From Perca fluviatilis (taxonomy: Eukaryota; Chordata; Actinopteri; Perciformes; Percidae): 64,000 nt of DNA. A program made the translations under genes and the position numbers. Numbering within the stretch: the first letter of the stretch is position 1; every line of letters starts with the position of its first letter. The stretch is taken from assembly GCF_010015445.1 (NCBI RefSeq), contig NC_053126.1:11630169-11694168 (forward strand), written 5' to 3'. The notes beneath the pieces are model-generated. The model was not told the DNA's origin. It did not search any database and saw nothing but the letters and a program-made list of their open reading frames with translations. Positions 22,120 to 33,955 of the stretch are shown in pieces.

Positions 22120-23977
22120 TAGTGATGCACCGATGTGAAAATTGTGGCCGATACCGATAACCGATATTAATATTGCGGTTATGGCCGATACCGATATTTA
22201 CCGATGTCGATATCTCTGTACAGAAAACACATTTTTATGATAATCAAATAAGGAACTATTTACCAAAACGCATTGTTTTTACTTTTGTGATTTATTTTAA
22301 GAAATCGCTGATATTTACCTTTTACCTGTGTGCAAAATATGACTGTCATCAGATTTTCAGAAGAAAAAATAAATATTTATATAAAAATTAATTTTTAAAA
22401 GGATACAAGTGTGTCCTGAATTCACACTATGAATAAGCCAACCAGCCAAGAGTATTCACAATAAACATCTAACTCACTTGAGACCAAGTCACTGTATTCT
22501 GTGAACATTGTACAACAGTTCAAAACTTTAAAGTACAGTAGTAGGCCTTAAATGGCCAAAGCCAAAAGTATTGAAAAAGGTAAAATGTGAAAATGGAGCC
22601 AGAACAAACTGGACTGAACAGACACTGGCTTTTACAGTCTTCTGAACTGTAAGTACAGTAACTACCAAGTACTTTAGGGTTAGGCCTAACCCTCAAAATT
22701 ATAGAAATTGGTGCCTTCTAGGCCGAGATAAGCCAGAAAATGTGTTTTTGGCTCATATGGATTAAAGACACCAAATCCCAGAATGCACTTGCTTCGCTGC
22801 CTAGACTCCACTCCCAAGCCATGCCTACCGTTTACAGACCGACAGTGAGGCAGCGTTCAACTCAACCCAAATGTGTTTTATTGTCATTTCAACCATATAC
22901 ACGAAACAACATTTCAACGTGGCTCTAATGGTTACACATTTGAAATATATAAAAACGACATACGAAACAGGTGTTTACAGTCCACCAAGCGCTAATGCTA
23001 GTATGCGTTAGCTGAACTGCGGTGTGTGTGCAATAGCTAAATGTAGCCAATTATAAACACAGTTGTAAATTTGTGTGAAATGTATAATGGTCGGCATTTA
23101 CTAGTCACAAACTCCCCCAGCAGTTAGCATTTCGTTGGATGCAAGCAGCTAATTAAAGCCCGTGTTAACAGAGCCCATCTCCACTCTTACCCGGCAACAT
23201 GTTTCCACAACAAGAAAAACAGCTCTGAACTCGCGATGGGATATTCGTTGAAGTTGGATGTAGTCCAGTTTGTCTAATGAGCAGACACTTGCAAGCAGCA
23301 TTGATGGAACAGGTGGCTGGCTAGCGTTAGTTTTCCACCTAGCTAGGTTAGCTATACTCCAGCCCCCATTTGCGTTTCACCGCTGAGAAAGTCCCCCCAA
23401 TGATCGCTCCGATCCGGCCGCTGCCCGCTCCGGCTGCTGCCCGCTCCGGCCGTCGCTGCTGCCCGCTCCGGCCACTGCCGCTCCGGCCGTCGCTGCTGCC
23501 GCTCCGGCCGTCGCTGCTGCCCGCTCCGGCCACTGCCCTCTCCGGCCGCCGCCGCTGCCCGCTGGTCAAACTAACCTGTACGGCAGGCCGCAGCAACCTC
23601 CTTATTTCCGAACATTCATCTCTCCCCCGCCCACCGAGGGCCGGTGGTCTACTAAATTTTCCAGTGTCCCACTTCGCCGGCAGATTCCGTCTGCAAAAAC
23701 CATTGATATATGGCAAAAACCAACATCCCCGCCCCCACACTCGCTGCTGCTGCTTCTTCTTCTTCTGATTTCGGCAGTATAGACGCTGTTAAGCGTATTA
23801 CTGGCCTCCACAGGTCAGATTTAGATCTAAATTCTCACACACACGTCAAATACACAGGAATGATTCACATCGGCCCTATTCATCGGCCCTATTTTGACAT
23901 CGGAACGATACCGATGTGTAAAAAAATGACCATATTGGCTGATATTATATCGGCGGCCGATATATCGTGCACCACTA
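22120..23977. mobile_element. hAT MITE nested in the hAT element
   Basis: Ends are TAGTGATGCACCGATG and TATCGTGCACCACTA. A perfect 8-bp duplication, attattat, lies at 22112-22119 and 23978-23985. The subterminal regions repeat CCGATA words. At 1,858 bp it is large for a MITE, and the centre has no recognisable protein. Confidence 0.85.
23413..23560. repeat. GC-rich minisatellite (CGCTCCGGCC-type units)
   Basis: Irregular repeats of GCTGCCCGCTCCGGCC and GTCGCTGCTG lie inside the MITE at 22120-23977. They keep both strands open (23370-23768 and 23348-23740), but the frames are low-complexity artefacts. Confidence 0.8.
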
Positions 23978-24232
23978 ATTATTATAATTTTTTTTACTTC
24001 TCATTTTTCAGTTTAAAACAACAAGCGTAGAAAGGTCTCTATCTAAATCGTGGCCAAATGGCATTGTTAAACATGTTGCTTAGTAACCATACGTCCTCAC
24101 GTTCACGTTGTGAGTTTGTTGCGTGGGGAAAATTTTTTTCGAAGCGGGTGGCTTCTGATAAGCCAACGGTGGCGAAAAAATGAAGAAACTCTCAATTGAC
24201 TGCTAAATACCGGGGTGAACAATACCCCAACG

Positions 24233-24575
24233 TAGAGCTGGGCCATATGGAGAAAATCAAATATCACGATATTTTTGACCAAATACCTTGATATCGATAC
24301 TGCAACGATATTGTAGTGTTGACTAAAATATTTACACAATGAGTTTTTTGATAAATAATCACCAGCAATGTAGATATAATAACTAAATGGGTAAAGGCAA
24401 ATAGTAGAACATTTAAAACAGTCTGGCAAGTTCAGAAAATGACATCACTTTACTGTAATGCAGCCTTTAAAACCAGGAAAAGACAACACTTGTGCCATAT
24501 TACGATCTCCAAAATAGACAATATCTAATGTCATATCACAATATCGATATAATATTGATATATTGCCCAGCTCTA
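24233..24575. mobile_element. hAT MITE of the TAGRGCTGGGC family, copy 1
   Basis: Ends are TAGAGCTGGGCCATAT and ATATTGCCCAGCTCTA. A perfect target duplication, ccccaacg, lies at 24225-24232 and 24576-24583. It splits the N-terminal coding part of the surrounding hAT transposase remnant. Confidence 0.9.
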
Positions 24576-24590
24576 CCCCAACGACTACTA

Positions 24591-25042
24591 TGAGTCTGGA
24601 CAACAACTGTTATGTAAATTTTGTCAACATACTGTTGACTGGACCTGCAAAGACCCATGTAACGACCATTTGAAATCAAAAGTTCATCTCAAGAACAAAG
24701 CTAAATCCACAGCGGGCAAATCCCTCCAGGTTACCACTGAGGCAACGACAAAATCACTAGATGAAAGGCTTGAGTTTGTGGAAGATTTTGTTGCAATGTG
24801 TGCTGAAGCTGACATACCGCTTGAGAAAATGAAGAGGATACGTCCGTTTCTTGTTAAACATTGCAAGCAGGGAGGCGAACTCCCTGAAAACGGCAGCAGC
24901 CTCAGGCCACCCATCTGCCACGGGTCTTTGACCAGCACACGCAAAAAGTGAGAGAAAAAAGAGAGCCGTGGAAAGACAATCTTCGTTGTTGTCGACGAAA
25001 CCTCTGACAACCGAGATTGCGGTGTCCTCAACATTGTTACAG
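24591..25042 (+). pseudogene. CGGBP1-like/hAT transposase N-terminal remnant
   Basis: Immediately after the MITE insertion, the plus strand reads a BED/CGGBP1-like zinc finger (LCKFCQHTVDW...DHLKSKVH, with C-x2-C and H-x(n)-H ligands). A helical region follows (ERLEFVEDFVAMCAEADIPL, IRPFLVKHCKQGG). A frameshift near 24900-24960 moves the frame to a typical first-Asp hAT block (IFVVVDETSDNRDCGVLNIV), which ends at a splice donor ACAG|GTGAGC after 25042. No downstream catalytic exons follow before the element's right end at 25287, so it cannot make a full transposase. Its N-terminus is separated by a MITE. I see it as a dead hAT-family gene; CGGBP1 itself derives from this family. Confidence 0.7.
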
Positions 25043-25810
25043 GTGAGCATCCAATTAGCTTTTATTTAGGTCATTTTGAATGTGCTTTGCTGAATATATT
25101 AACAGTTTAAATAAAAAAGCTGAATTGTGAGTTTGTGTCACTGAGTTTTTCAAGGTCAAAACTGCTTAGAAGTGAAAAGAAAACAAGCAAATCAGAAAAA
25201 TCCAAAAGGGCTAAAAATATATATCCGAAAACACAGAATTTGAAAAAAAAATAAAATGTGAATTTGAAATGGATTTCATAAGGCCCTAGAGATCAGTGAG
25301 AGGCGTTTGTCACTGCCCCAGCAAATTTGAAAGCCTGCACTGCACTTTAGTTCATAATGGAGGATCATACTTATGCCGAGCCACAGGAGAAGGAAGACCT
25401 GTCACAGCTTTTTGGTACATAACGGCTACCTTTAGTTGCAACACGCATTTGAGAAAGCGCTAGAGAGCACTATTCTTTGAATGCAAAATACAATTTTGCT
25501 GCTCGATGGGAGAAATTCCTACACAGTGTACCTTTTTAGGGTTCGAGGGCATTCATTTTTTTATAATCTTGTTGTATTACTTGCAACGCATAGGCCTAAA
25601 TGGCTTAATTAGATCAGCCACTGCAGTTAAAAAATCTTGGAGTTGATTGGTTGGCAGCTCAGGTTTTGCAGAAAGAAACTCAGCTCCAAAGCATTATTGT
25701 ATGGGCACACAGAAAGGAAGAAATATTCAAATCTGTTAGCAGGGACAGCTTATTGAATAACATTTTTTAATTTACTTTGAATAATTTAATTCCAAACAAA
25801 GATGCTTTAA

Positions 25811-26521
25811 AGCGCCCATATTATGCTCATTTTCAGGTTCATAACTGTATTTTAAGGTTGTACCAGAATAGGTTTACATGGTTTAATTTTCAAAAAACAC
25901 CATATTGTTGTTGTACTGCACAGCTCTCTCTCACTGCTGTAGATCCTCTTTTCACCTGGTTTCTGTTTTAGCTACAGAGTGAGACCTCTTTTCATCTTCT
26001 TCTTCTGTACTATCTTTGATTGCACTCGCACATGCTCAGTAGCTCAGATGTAGATCATGTCAGCTAGCTAACTCTAGAGACAGTAAAAGAAAGCCTGTTT
26101 CTCCAACTTTGGTCAGTTACAAGGCAGGATTAGCTGGGAGACTTCTAAATGAGGGCGCACATGTAAGTAGTTCTTTTGTAGATTATGGTGAACTTGTGTG
26201 TGTTGTAGCAGTGCTTTGCTATTGAGAACGATGTAGCATGCTACTGTTAGCATTAGCGTTAGCATGCTAATGCTAACGGTTAGCATGCTAACGAGCTAAC
26301 GGTTGTGGTTAGCCAGCTCATTTCGGACTGTGACGTCACAGTCCGAGCCGATTTTGAACAGCTCACTAGGAGACTGAAGGCAGGACACATTCAGAAACCG
26401 TATCTCACTCAAAACAGCATGGATGGATTTTTTTCAAAGTTTGTATGTGTGTGGAAGCACCAGAGACACAAAAGAACACCCCAAATCCCAGAAAAAGTGA
26501 TTTTTTCATAATATGGGCACT
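25811..26521. mobile_element. piggyBac-like MITE, copy 1
   Basis: TTAA occurs at 25807-25810 and 26522-26525. Ends are AGCGCCCATATTATG and CATAATATGGGCACT. It contains a cluster of GTTAGCATGCTAAC palindromes (26236-26300) and a TGACGTCA site (26330-26337). A second copy in the opposite orientation lies at 53275-53969. There is no coding capacity. Confidence 0.9.
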
Positions 26522-26525
26522 TTAA

Positions 26526-28016
26526 TAATGTCCTGCTAAGCCACAGAGTAGTACCTCCCCCTCTCTCCCCCATAGGAATTCCCATATTGTCCCGTCGCAT
26601 CACACTAAGTGATTATCATTAGCGTGATGCCCCTCTGAAAGTTGTCACGGCCATTTCTGTCCCCTAAAGGACTTCACGCCACTTCTGTGTGTGTCCTCCA
26701 CACTGACTCAACATCCCCCGCCCTTCACTTCCTCCTCTCCCTTTTCATCCTTTAGCCACAGGCTTTCTCTGGCCGGGAGAGGATTTGGCAACACCCGGAT
26801 TTAAGACGGCTGTGCCGTGTGAGACAAATGGAGCGGAATGTATCCCAGAAATCAGACGATAATACCGTGACACAGATGCGCCTCCACTTGGTAATTTGTC
26901 TGAGCAGTTATGTGACACAAGCTGTGCAGAGATAGTGACCAAGTGACCAATTAGTGAAAGAAGATATCAAGTAACATGGTGGTGGAATCATGGTGGGGTG
27001 TTTTTTGTTGTTTTGTTTTCTTTCTTTTTTAAATAGACTATCAGGAGGACATTTGATAATGAGAAAATTTGATATTTAAGTGCCATTATGTGTCGTCGTT
27101 TCACTTGAAGCACAACCAACTCGCAATTCACTCGTTTCAATTAATTTGAACCAATTAAATGCCATCCATTCCCTTTTTCAAAACTTTTAAAGGGCTAATT
27201 TTTTACACAAACCTTCAATTGTTTTCAGTGACCATTTGAACCTTGAAATCCATTTATGAAAAGTATGTAATTTGCTTTCTAAATGCCGTCCATCACAGCT
27301 TTCACAATGGAGAATAACTGAAAGTCTTTGTGCAAGAATTCAAAGTATCCATCCATTTAAAGTCGAACACAAAGTGTTCATGAACACAATACAAAAATAC
27401 CAATGACGAAGAGCAGCAGATCACAATGCCTCAGGCTGGCACACTTTGTGCCATTTTTCAAAGAGTTTCATTCACAGCATTAACCACAGTCCAATTTCAA
27501 AGCTGCCATTCCTTTTCAAATTCCTCAGGGAAACTTGTTTAGGCTCTTTAGTTGTATTTTTGAACCACAAAGTAATATTTGATCATTTTTAATCGTAACT
27601 ATAAAGAACAACCTATCAACCTCCTGTTTGATAAGTAAGTATGCATTTCTGTTTATGAGGAATGCATCCAAAATTAAACTTAACCTTTGCCAACTTGGAG
27701 AAAGCAATCCATACTTTTATCATTCCTTATCTTCAGAATGCAGTCACCAGACAGGGAGACACTAATTACACATATCCTAGTTTCACTTCAGTGCTTACTG
27801 GTCTCTTTGGAAATTGAGTATAGCATTTGGCTGATGACTTTTAAAGCTCATCTAGGCCTTGTGCTTACAGACATTAATGACATTTCAATCCCACATGAGC
27901 CAGATAACAGCTTGAGATCCTCAGGTGGAGCTCTTCTGGCTGTACCTCAGTAAATGGTCTTTTTTGCCTTTGTTTACTATTAAAGATATGTTTTCGGTTT
28001 CTGTTTGTGCACAGTA
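26526..28016. other. Unassigned AT-rich sequence
   Basis: No exon or repeat end was recognised. Short frames (up to 88 codons) show no domain. Several oligo-T runs and CCTTTTCAAA-type words recur. Confidence 0.4.
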
Positions 28017-28024
28017 CTTTGAGC

Positions 28025-28367
28025 TAGGGCTGGGTGAGAAAATCGGATATCACGATATTCTTGACCCAATACATCAATGTCAATATTGCGGCATTATTGT
28101 AGGGTTGACAATTGGTGCTTTCAAAAAATATTTTCACAATGGGATTTTAGATAATTATCAATAATGTGGATATAATGACTATGTGGGTAAAGGGAAATAA
28201 TAAAACTGCTATAAAAGTGGTAAGTTCAGGTAACTACATCACTTTACAGTAATACAGCCTTTAAAACCAGGATAAGACAACACTGTCATATTACGATATC
28301 CAAAATCTGAGACGGTACCTAGTCTCATAACGATATTGATATAATATTGATCTATTGCCCATCCCTA
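28025..28367. mobile_element. hAT MITE of the TAGRGCTGGGC family, copy 2
   Basis: Ends are TAGGGCTGGGTGAGAA and CTATTGCCCATCCCTA. Target duplications are ctttgagc and ctttgtgc (28017-28024, 28368-28375), a 7 of 8 match. It is about the same length as the copies at 24233 and 32505, with TATCACGATATT near each end. Confidence 0.85.
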
Positions 28368-28375
28368 CTTTGTGC

Positions 28376-29995
28376 CAGTAAACCCTTTTGTTTAGCAGGA
28401 CAACCTTGCCATTATCTTGTATTTCCTCCTTGTGTCCATGGCAGTCGCTGAAACAATCAATCAAATCAAACTTAAAGCCAGGAGCCATTTAAGAAGAGTG
28501 TGAATTATTGAGGGGAAAAAAACGTCCTGTCTGCAGAACAAACGGCAACAAATTTTCCCATATCGCATCAATGCTTCTTTCTTGGTTATTATACGTTTTT
28601 TTTAATCTCTCCCCACCTCTGTCACACCTTCCTCTTGTTACAGGTGTGCAAGCGCATCAGTAGGTTTTGAAAAGGTTTTGTGGACACGGTTGGCATAAAA
28701 TAACACCCGCTCTTTCTGAATGCCACAGTGATATAAGATTCTTTTTGTCCTCGTAGCCTCTCCCCCCACTCTCTGCATCCACATCAGATATTCTTTTATA
28801 GCCGTCTCGGAGGGAAACAGAGGGAGGCTGCGCACTGAGTACTGACCCACACTGAATGCAGTCATTCTCCTCTCTTCCCTGCTCTAATTCCTAATTTTAC
28901 CCACAGTTGTACACACTCACACACACACACACACACACGCACGCACGCACGCGCACACACACGCACACACACGCACGTATGCAGCTCAAAGCATTCACAC
29001 ACGCCGCCTGTCGCTGTTTTTTCATTCACCACACGGCAAACCACAGTGTTCATTTTCTTTGTTGTATTAACTCTCACCTGTCTGAACTTCTTCTGTGTGA
29101 CTTAGGCTGAGTGACTCATACAGTGTGGCTGTTTTTTTGCGTTAGTATCCCTACTTGGAAGGAGAGGATGCATGCCTGATATTGCACACAGTCTTTGTCC
29201 ACCTGCCTTATCATCATCTACAAATAAAGTGCCCTTCCTGACTTTCTTTTTTATTAATTCAGACCATATGTCTTAGTCACAATTTGTGCAAGAAACTTAA
29301 TTGTTTGCCCTCTTGACTTTCCTTCTTTCTCTCTGTTAGCTGTGCTCGGCTGTATTTAACCTGCTGCCTGTTAAAAGGTCTCCAAGTGTCCCTAATTGAA
29401 GTCTCTGATCTGGACCAATAAAACACACACACATGAGGGGTCTGGTTTACTCATTCGTATGAAGTGCGTTTTCATATTTTCTTTGGTGTTAGTGCTTACT
29501 GATGGGGTGTCCACTTCATGTTTATTTAATGACTCACTGATGGCGGCTGTAACGATGCCCCTGAAAGAAAGACTGAAGTAGCCCGTGAATGGATTGAAAT
29601 AATGAGGTCAGAGAAACCAGGGCAGTTCACCACATCAGATCATTTAAGGTTTGTGTTTTCAAAGCCTCACAGCAAGAACCACTGTGATTGTTATCCTCTT
29701 GTTGCATTAGGTTATAAATTATTAGGGATCAGTGGGATCAACTAACTAGGGTTACTAGAGATTACTAGGGTAGCACCAATTCAACTTTTTCCTCCCAATA
29801 CACATACAGTATCGATACCTCAAGTCTGATTACCAATCTGATACTAGTGCTGTTTATGTAAGGTAACATAAGGCCAGACTGGCCTGGCTGTTGCCGCCGC
29901 CGATGATAAGGGCCGGGGACAGGGCTCCGCAGCATTTTCCTTGATGGAAAATCCCATTCTCTGTGTTTGAATTACCGGTGTGATTTAGGGTTGTG
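28376..29995. other. Unassigned sequence with a CA/CG microsatellite
   Basis: A (CA)n/(CG)n microsatellite lies at 28911-28978. The rest holds no recognisable exon; pyrimidine-rich tracts are common (28610-28640, 29310-29340). Confidence 0.4.
28911..28978. repeat. (CA)n with GCAC interruptions
   Basis: A pure ACAC run passes into ACGC repeats. The alternating purine-pyrimidine sequence could adopt Z-form DNA. Confidence 0.95.
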
Positions 29996-30866
29996 ATGTT
30001 GCTCAAGGTTTCAATTCACGCCGATGTGAAGAGTTTTGAAGAATTTTGAACTGATACATATTAAAAGAAACTTTAAACTTTCAGCTCACCAGATGAGACA
30101 TGAGAACGAGACAAGATTTTACCCCTATTTATAAAAAAAAAAAAAAAAAACTTCTATTAAGAAATAGGCTTTACTCAGAGAACCAAGGTTACAACGTAAC
30201 CAAGTGTTTCATTGCAGCTCTAAACAAGGAAGTAGGATGCTCTTGTATTGATTTATGACCATTTTAAGACGAGGGGAGAACATTTCTCTTTGTTTAATAT
30301 CATTCAAAGTAAAGTTTTAGGTTTTGCTTTGTGCTTTCGACTCGTTTAAAAAAGAGAGAAAGCGATATGTGCGAGTCAGCGCCACACTAAACGGCACGCT
30401 GCAGTCTGCAGAGAGAGATCTAACGCTGGGTTTTACAGGCGGCTTTTTACAACTGCAACTCTGCTACCGCTCTGCAAAAGTGAACTCGGAGTCAACTTTG
30501 GCGAACGGGCAGGGGATCTTGTATGCTAATTAGAGGTCCAGGCCAGACTCTTCTTCAAAGCCAGATGTATTATAAAACCAACCAGGTCAGACTTCATCTT
30601 TTTTTTTTTTTTTTAACCTTTATTTATTCAGAGAAGGTTCACTGAGAGGCATCCTCTCTTTTGCAGGAATGCCCTGATCACATTCACACAGTTACACATT
30701 CATACCTGGAAGCTGCCCAGTCTGATCTGCTGGCCATTGAGCAGCTCAACTGGAGCGGTTGGGGTTAAGTGCCTTGCTCAAGGGCTACTGCTCTGCACTT
30801 GTGAGCGATATCGAGTCTTGTCACATTTTAATCTCGCGAGTGGGACAAGATGTCGTCACACCTCTA
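29996..30866. mobile_element. Possible degraded hAT-type MITE
   Basis: The left end TAGGGTTGTGATG and right end CGTCACACCTCTA are inverted with two mismatches, but no target duplication remains. It would contain an A18 run (30137-30154) and the retroelement tail at 30598-30795. The call is weak. Confidence 0.3.
30598..30795 (-). mobile_element. Retroelement 3' tail, minus orientation
   Basis: It begins on the plus strand with a T15 run followed by AACCTTTATTTATT. Read on the minus strand this is AATAAATAAAGGTT plus poly(A), the same tail seen at 37715-37745. The body includes GGGGTTAAGTGCCTTGCTCA, which is common in teleost non-LTR 3' regions. It is 5'-truncated. Confidence 0.55.
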
Positions 30867-31628
30867 CTTTAAAGTGTTAAATTGAGAACGGAGTAGTCAA
30901 CCTAGGGGAAACACTGGTATCTACTGGTATCATGCTCTGTCAGTCATCTGATGTAAAACCTTTCATAGGATTCATATTTCATTAAGATCTTTGGGAACAT
31001 GGCTTGATAAGATGGAACTTTCTTTTTTTTTTGTCCGTATAGCCCCCTGCATGTCATGGTGTCATCTTCATTCTGAAGGAAACTATGCTGATTTCTTTTA
31101 GCATTCCTGTAGAGTTGTTTTCTTTTCTTTTTTTCTTTGGTCTTCTGGTTAAAATGAATCCCCAAAAGCAATATGACTTTTTCTTCAGCGTGTGTGTTTT
31201 TTCTGTATCTTGCAGTTTGACGCGTGGATTTAAAGAGACCTTCGTCTGCAACTGAGCTCTGTGTGCGAGTGTGAAGAAAATCCGTGACCTAACACTCAGC
31301 CACTGTGTTTGTGTGTATTCAGTGTGTGTACGTGCCTAAGTGTGTATTTGTTGATCTCGCTCCCTATGTGGATGGCTTTGTATCATTGTGTACTGGGAAG
31401 ACTTCGGTGGCTCCGCTTCTTATCCGCTGTGGGCTGACAGAAGGGAGTACTGTGTGACAAGTCATTGATGTCTGGATGATCTAAGAGGACACTATCTGCT
31501 CTTTCCCTCTCTCTCTCACTCGGTGTGTACGTGCAAGAAAGAACAAGTGAATTTGAAAGAAGAGGTATGGCTGATAGTCTATTCTGAGAGCAACTGAGAT
31601 TTATGTCATGGCATCTATTGTGTCTAAA

Positions 31629-31716
<88 letters not shown>

Positions 31717-32005
31717 AAAAAAAAGAGCCCAGCTGCTGCCACAACCTGAAATAATAGATGAATTGACAGACTTGCATGCGGCAGACAAATTCAGTTGCTT
31801 ACTCCCACTCATGTAAACAGATACAGTACATACTAACACAAATGAACAGGTGTGCAAAGCCCTAAAAAAATCCAACTGGCAGGAGCTTGAAGTAGAAATG
31901 TCGAAGTAGTTTAACCCGTCTCTACAGTCTCTAAGTTTTCCTCACAACTTAGTTGAACTAGTGACAATTGCAGTGAAACAGTATCTTTAGCCCATGTGGA
32001 CCACA
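30867..32005. other. Unassigned sequence; weak exon-like stretch
   Basis: TTTTTCTGTATCTTGCAG at about 31200-31216 resembles an acceptor, and AAGAG|GTATGG at about 31565 resembles a donor. The stretch between has stops in all frames and could at most be a UTR exon. The microsatellite at 31634-31726 follows. Confidence 0.3.
31634..31726. repeat. (GA)n followed by poly(A)
   Basis: About 17 GA units and then a run of about 50 A with one G. Open frames on the minus strand across it are artefacts. Confidence 0.95.
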
Positions 32006-32009
32006 TTAA

Positions 32010-32374
32010 AGATGCAGTAGGTAAGACTTATAAAACTAACTTTGCTGAAACTGCCCCTATGTTCCAGTAGAACTACATAGAGCATGTAATTAAAATAAAA
32101 TATCCAGCTCCTCTGGCACTTCCTACAGCTTGTTATGTGATTTGCAAAATTCCACTGTTCCCTGTTCATTTACACCAACAGGGCTGGCGGGGGGGGGGTC
32201 TCACTGCGTGTCAATCACTGCTCATGCATTCATTCTCCCTTGTGGGGGGGGGTCGGGCTTAGGAGACCGTTTTGGGCTTTAGCAGAAAGGAGGGGAGGGG
32301 AGGGTCTGAGAAGTTTTCCATGTTCAAATTCTTTGGCTAAGTCCTGGATCTTCACAATCATACCTACAGCACCT
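32010..32374. mobile_element. piggyBac-like MITE
   Basis: TTAA occurs at 32006-32009 and 32375-32378. Ends are AGATGCAGTAGGTAAGA and CATACCTACAGCACCT. Internal G runs occur near 32190 and 32245. Confidence 0.8.
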
Positions 32375-32504
32375 TTAACATGGCATTGGACCCAACAGTA
32401 TTTGGGGGGGGAATACAGTATGGGGAAATATGTTCATTGTGATGTGAAATGTTCTTGGTTTGGGTAAGAATGAGCTGACGTTTTACATCATGATACCACC
32501 AGCA

Positions 32505-32843
32505 TAGGGCTGGGCAATGTTGAGAAAATCAAAAATCACGATATTTTTGACCAAATACCTCAGTCGATACTGAAATGATATTGTAGTGTTGACTATTGGT
32601 GCTTTCACAAAATATTTACACAATGAGATTTTTGATAAATAATCACCAGTAATGTGGATATAATGACTAAATGGGTAAAGGCAAATAATACAACAGTTAG
32701 AACAGTCTGGTAAGTTCAGAAAATGTAACTGTAATGCCGCCTATAAAACCTGGAAAATACGATATTACGATATCCAAAATCTAAGACGATATCTAGTGTC
32801 ATATCACGATATCAATATAATATCGATATATTGCCCAGCTCTA
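32505..32843. mobile_element. hAT MITE of the TAGRGCTGGGC family, copy 3
   Basis: Ends are TAGGGCTGGGCAATGT and ATATTGCCCAGCTCTA. A perfect target duplication, caccagca, lies at 32497-32504 and 32844-32851. It is closely related to the copy at 24233-24575. Confidence 0.9.
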
Positions 32844-32972
32844 CACCAGCATAAGATTAACCTTAATCTTCTTCTTTTTAAACTTTTACACTTTTAAAGG
32901 ACAAATGTACAAACAATACATAAACAGCAGTGCTACATGACTGCTCCATATAGTAAAGAGAAATGTGACATT

Positions 32973-33947
32973 TAGGGCTGGGCAATATGGCCTAAAAATA
33001 AAATCCCTGATTTTCTTTTAAAAAAAAAACCGATTTAAGATTTAAATCGATTCTTTTCTCCCTCTACTTAAAATCAATCTGCAGATGACAAAGAAAATGT
33101 TCAAAACAAGTTTTATTTTGTTTTGACTCATACACACACGCACACACATGGGGCATGTATACCATTATGATTATTCATGCCAATTTTGTGGAAATATAAA
33201 CTGGTTTGAGGTTGTTTTTTTTGGGGGGGGCTATATATTCAACAATATCAAAACGGATGCGTTTTAAAGCTGTTTTCACACATACAGGTAATTCACTTCT
33301 CGTTCCTCGCTAAAAGTTCAAATCATTTTAACGTTATTGCGCAACCTTGCCCCTATTTTCACCTGTTGCTGAGTAACGTACGTTAACATCCCGTGGTCTC
33401 TTGAATGTAGCATACCTGTAGCAAGTTCCTTCGTAGTGATAAAAACAAACGTCGAAGCGGAGCTCCGTGCTACAGAGCGGCGATTGCAAGTTGTTTAAGC
33501 CGCTACAGACCTCCGTCACAGCTCTGTTGTATCAGCGGCATTTAGTAGATGTGTTGAGCCGCAAAAGAGTTCCTCAACACGGCCTCTGGTGCCCTGCATG
33601 GTGCTCCTTCAGGTCAGCTGTAGCTGGTGGTTCAGTTACCGAGAATAGGTGACTCTCAGCCGGGGACAGTGCACCGCGAGCTGCCGGTCATTTCGGCGGA
33701 GATTACAGATAAGTAAGTAATGAAACGACTGGTTAAGAAAATAATTAGTTAGTCCCTGTCACTGCCATGTTGTTTGTATATCTCTATGGCAAACGCGCGG
33801 GGGGAGGGATGAGCCTGTTCCGAGCTACGGGAGCCCAGAGGGGAGCGTCGGCGGATGTTAAGGAGAAAATCGATTTTTCATTTAAACAAATCCACGTTAA
33901 CTACACATTCGAGTTAATCGATAAAATCGATTTATCGCCCAGCCCTA
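32973..33947. mobile_element. hAT MITE, longer relative of the TAGGGCTGGGC family
   Basis: Ends are TAGGGCTGGGCAATATGG and TTATCGCCCAGCCCTA. A perfect target duplication, gtgacatt, lies at 32965-32972 and 33948-33955. Subterminal AAATCGATT/AATCGAT words occur at both sides. The internal sequence differs from the 340-bp copies and has no known protein. Confidence 0.9.
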
Positions 33948-33955
33948 GTGACATT

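Larger units (their letters stand above)
21991..25287 (+). mobile_element. hAT element with CGGBP1-like/hAT transposase remnant
   Basis: Ends are AGGGCTCTATGAATTC and GATTTCATAAGGCCCT. Target duplications are agagatct (21983-21990) and agagatca (25288-25295), a 7 of 8 match. It carries the coding remnant at 24591-25042 and has been hit twice by MITEs (22120-23977 and 24233-24575). Confidence 0.7.
21684..25533. mobile_element. piggyBac-like element (outermost of a nest)
   Basis: The left terminus AGGTACACTGTGTAG follows TTAA (21680-21683). The right terminus CTACACAGTGTACCT precedes TTTTTA, a probable mutated TTAA. Only its two arms (21684-21990 and 25288-25533) are its own sequence; a hAT element fills the middle. 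Confidence 0.7.

Noticed and set aside
23348..23768. 130-codon ORFs on both strands
   Set aside because: They arise from a GC-rich minisatellite inside a hAT MITE, with no domain.
31218..31566. Host 5' UTR exon between a TTGCAG acceptor and a GTATGG donor
   Set aside because: It has stops in all frames, no recognised neighbour exon and no conservation data; kept only as a remark in the region entry.
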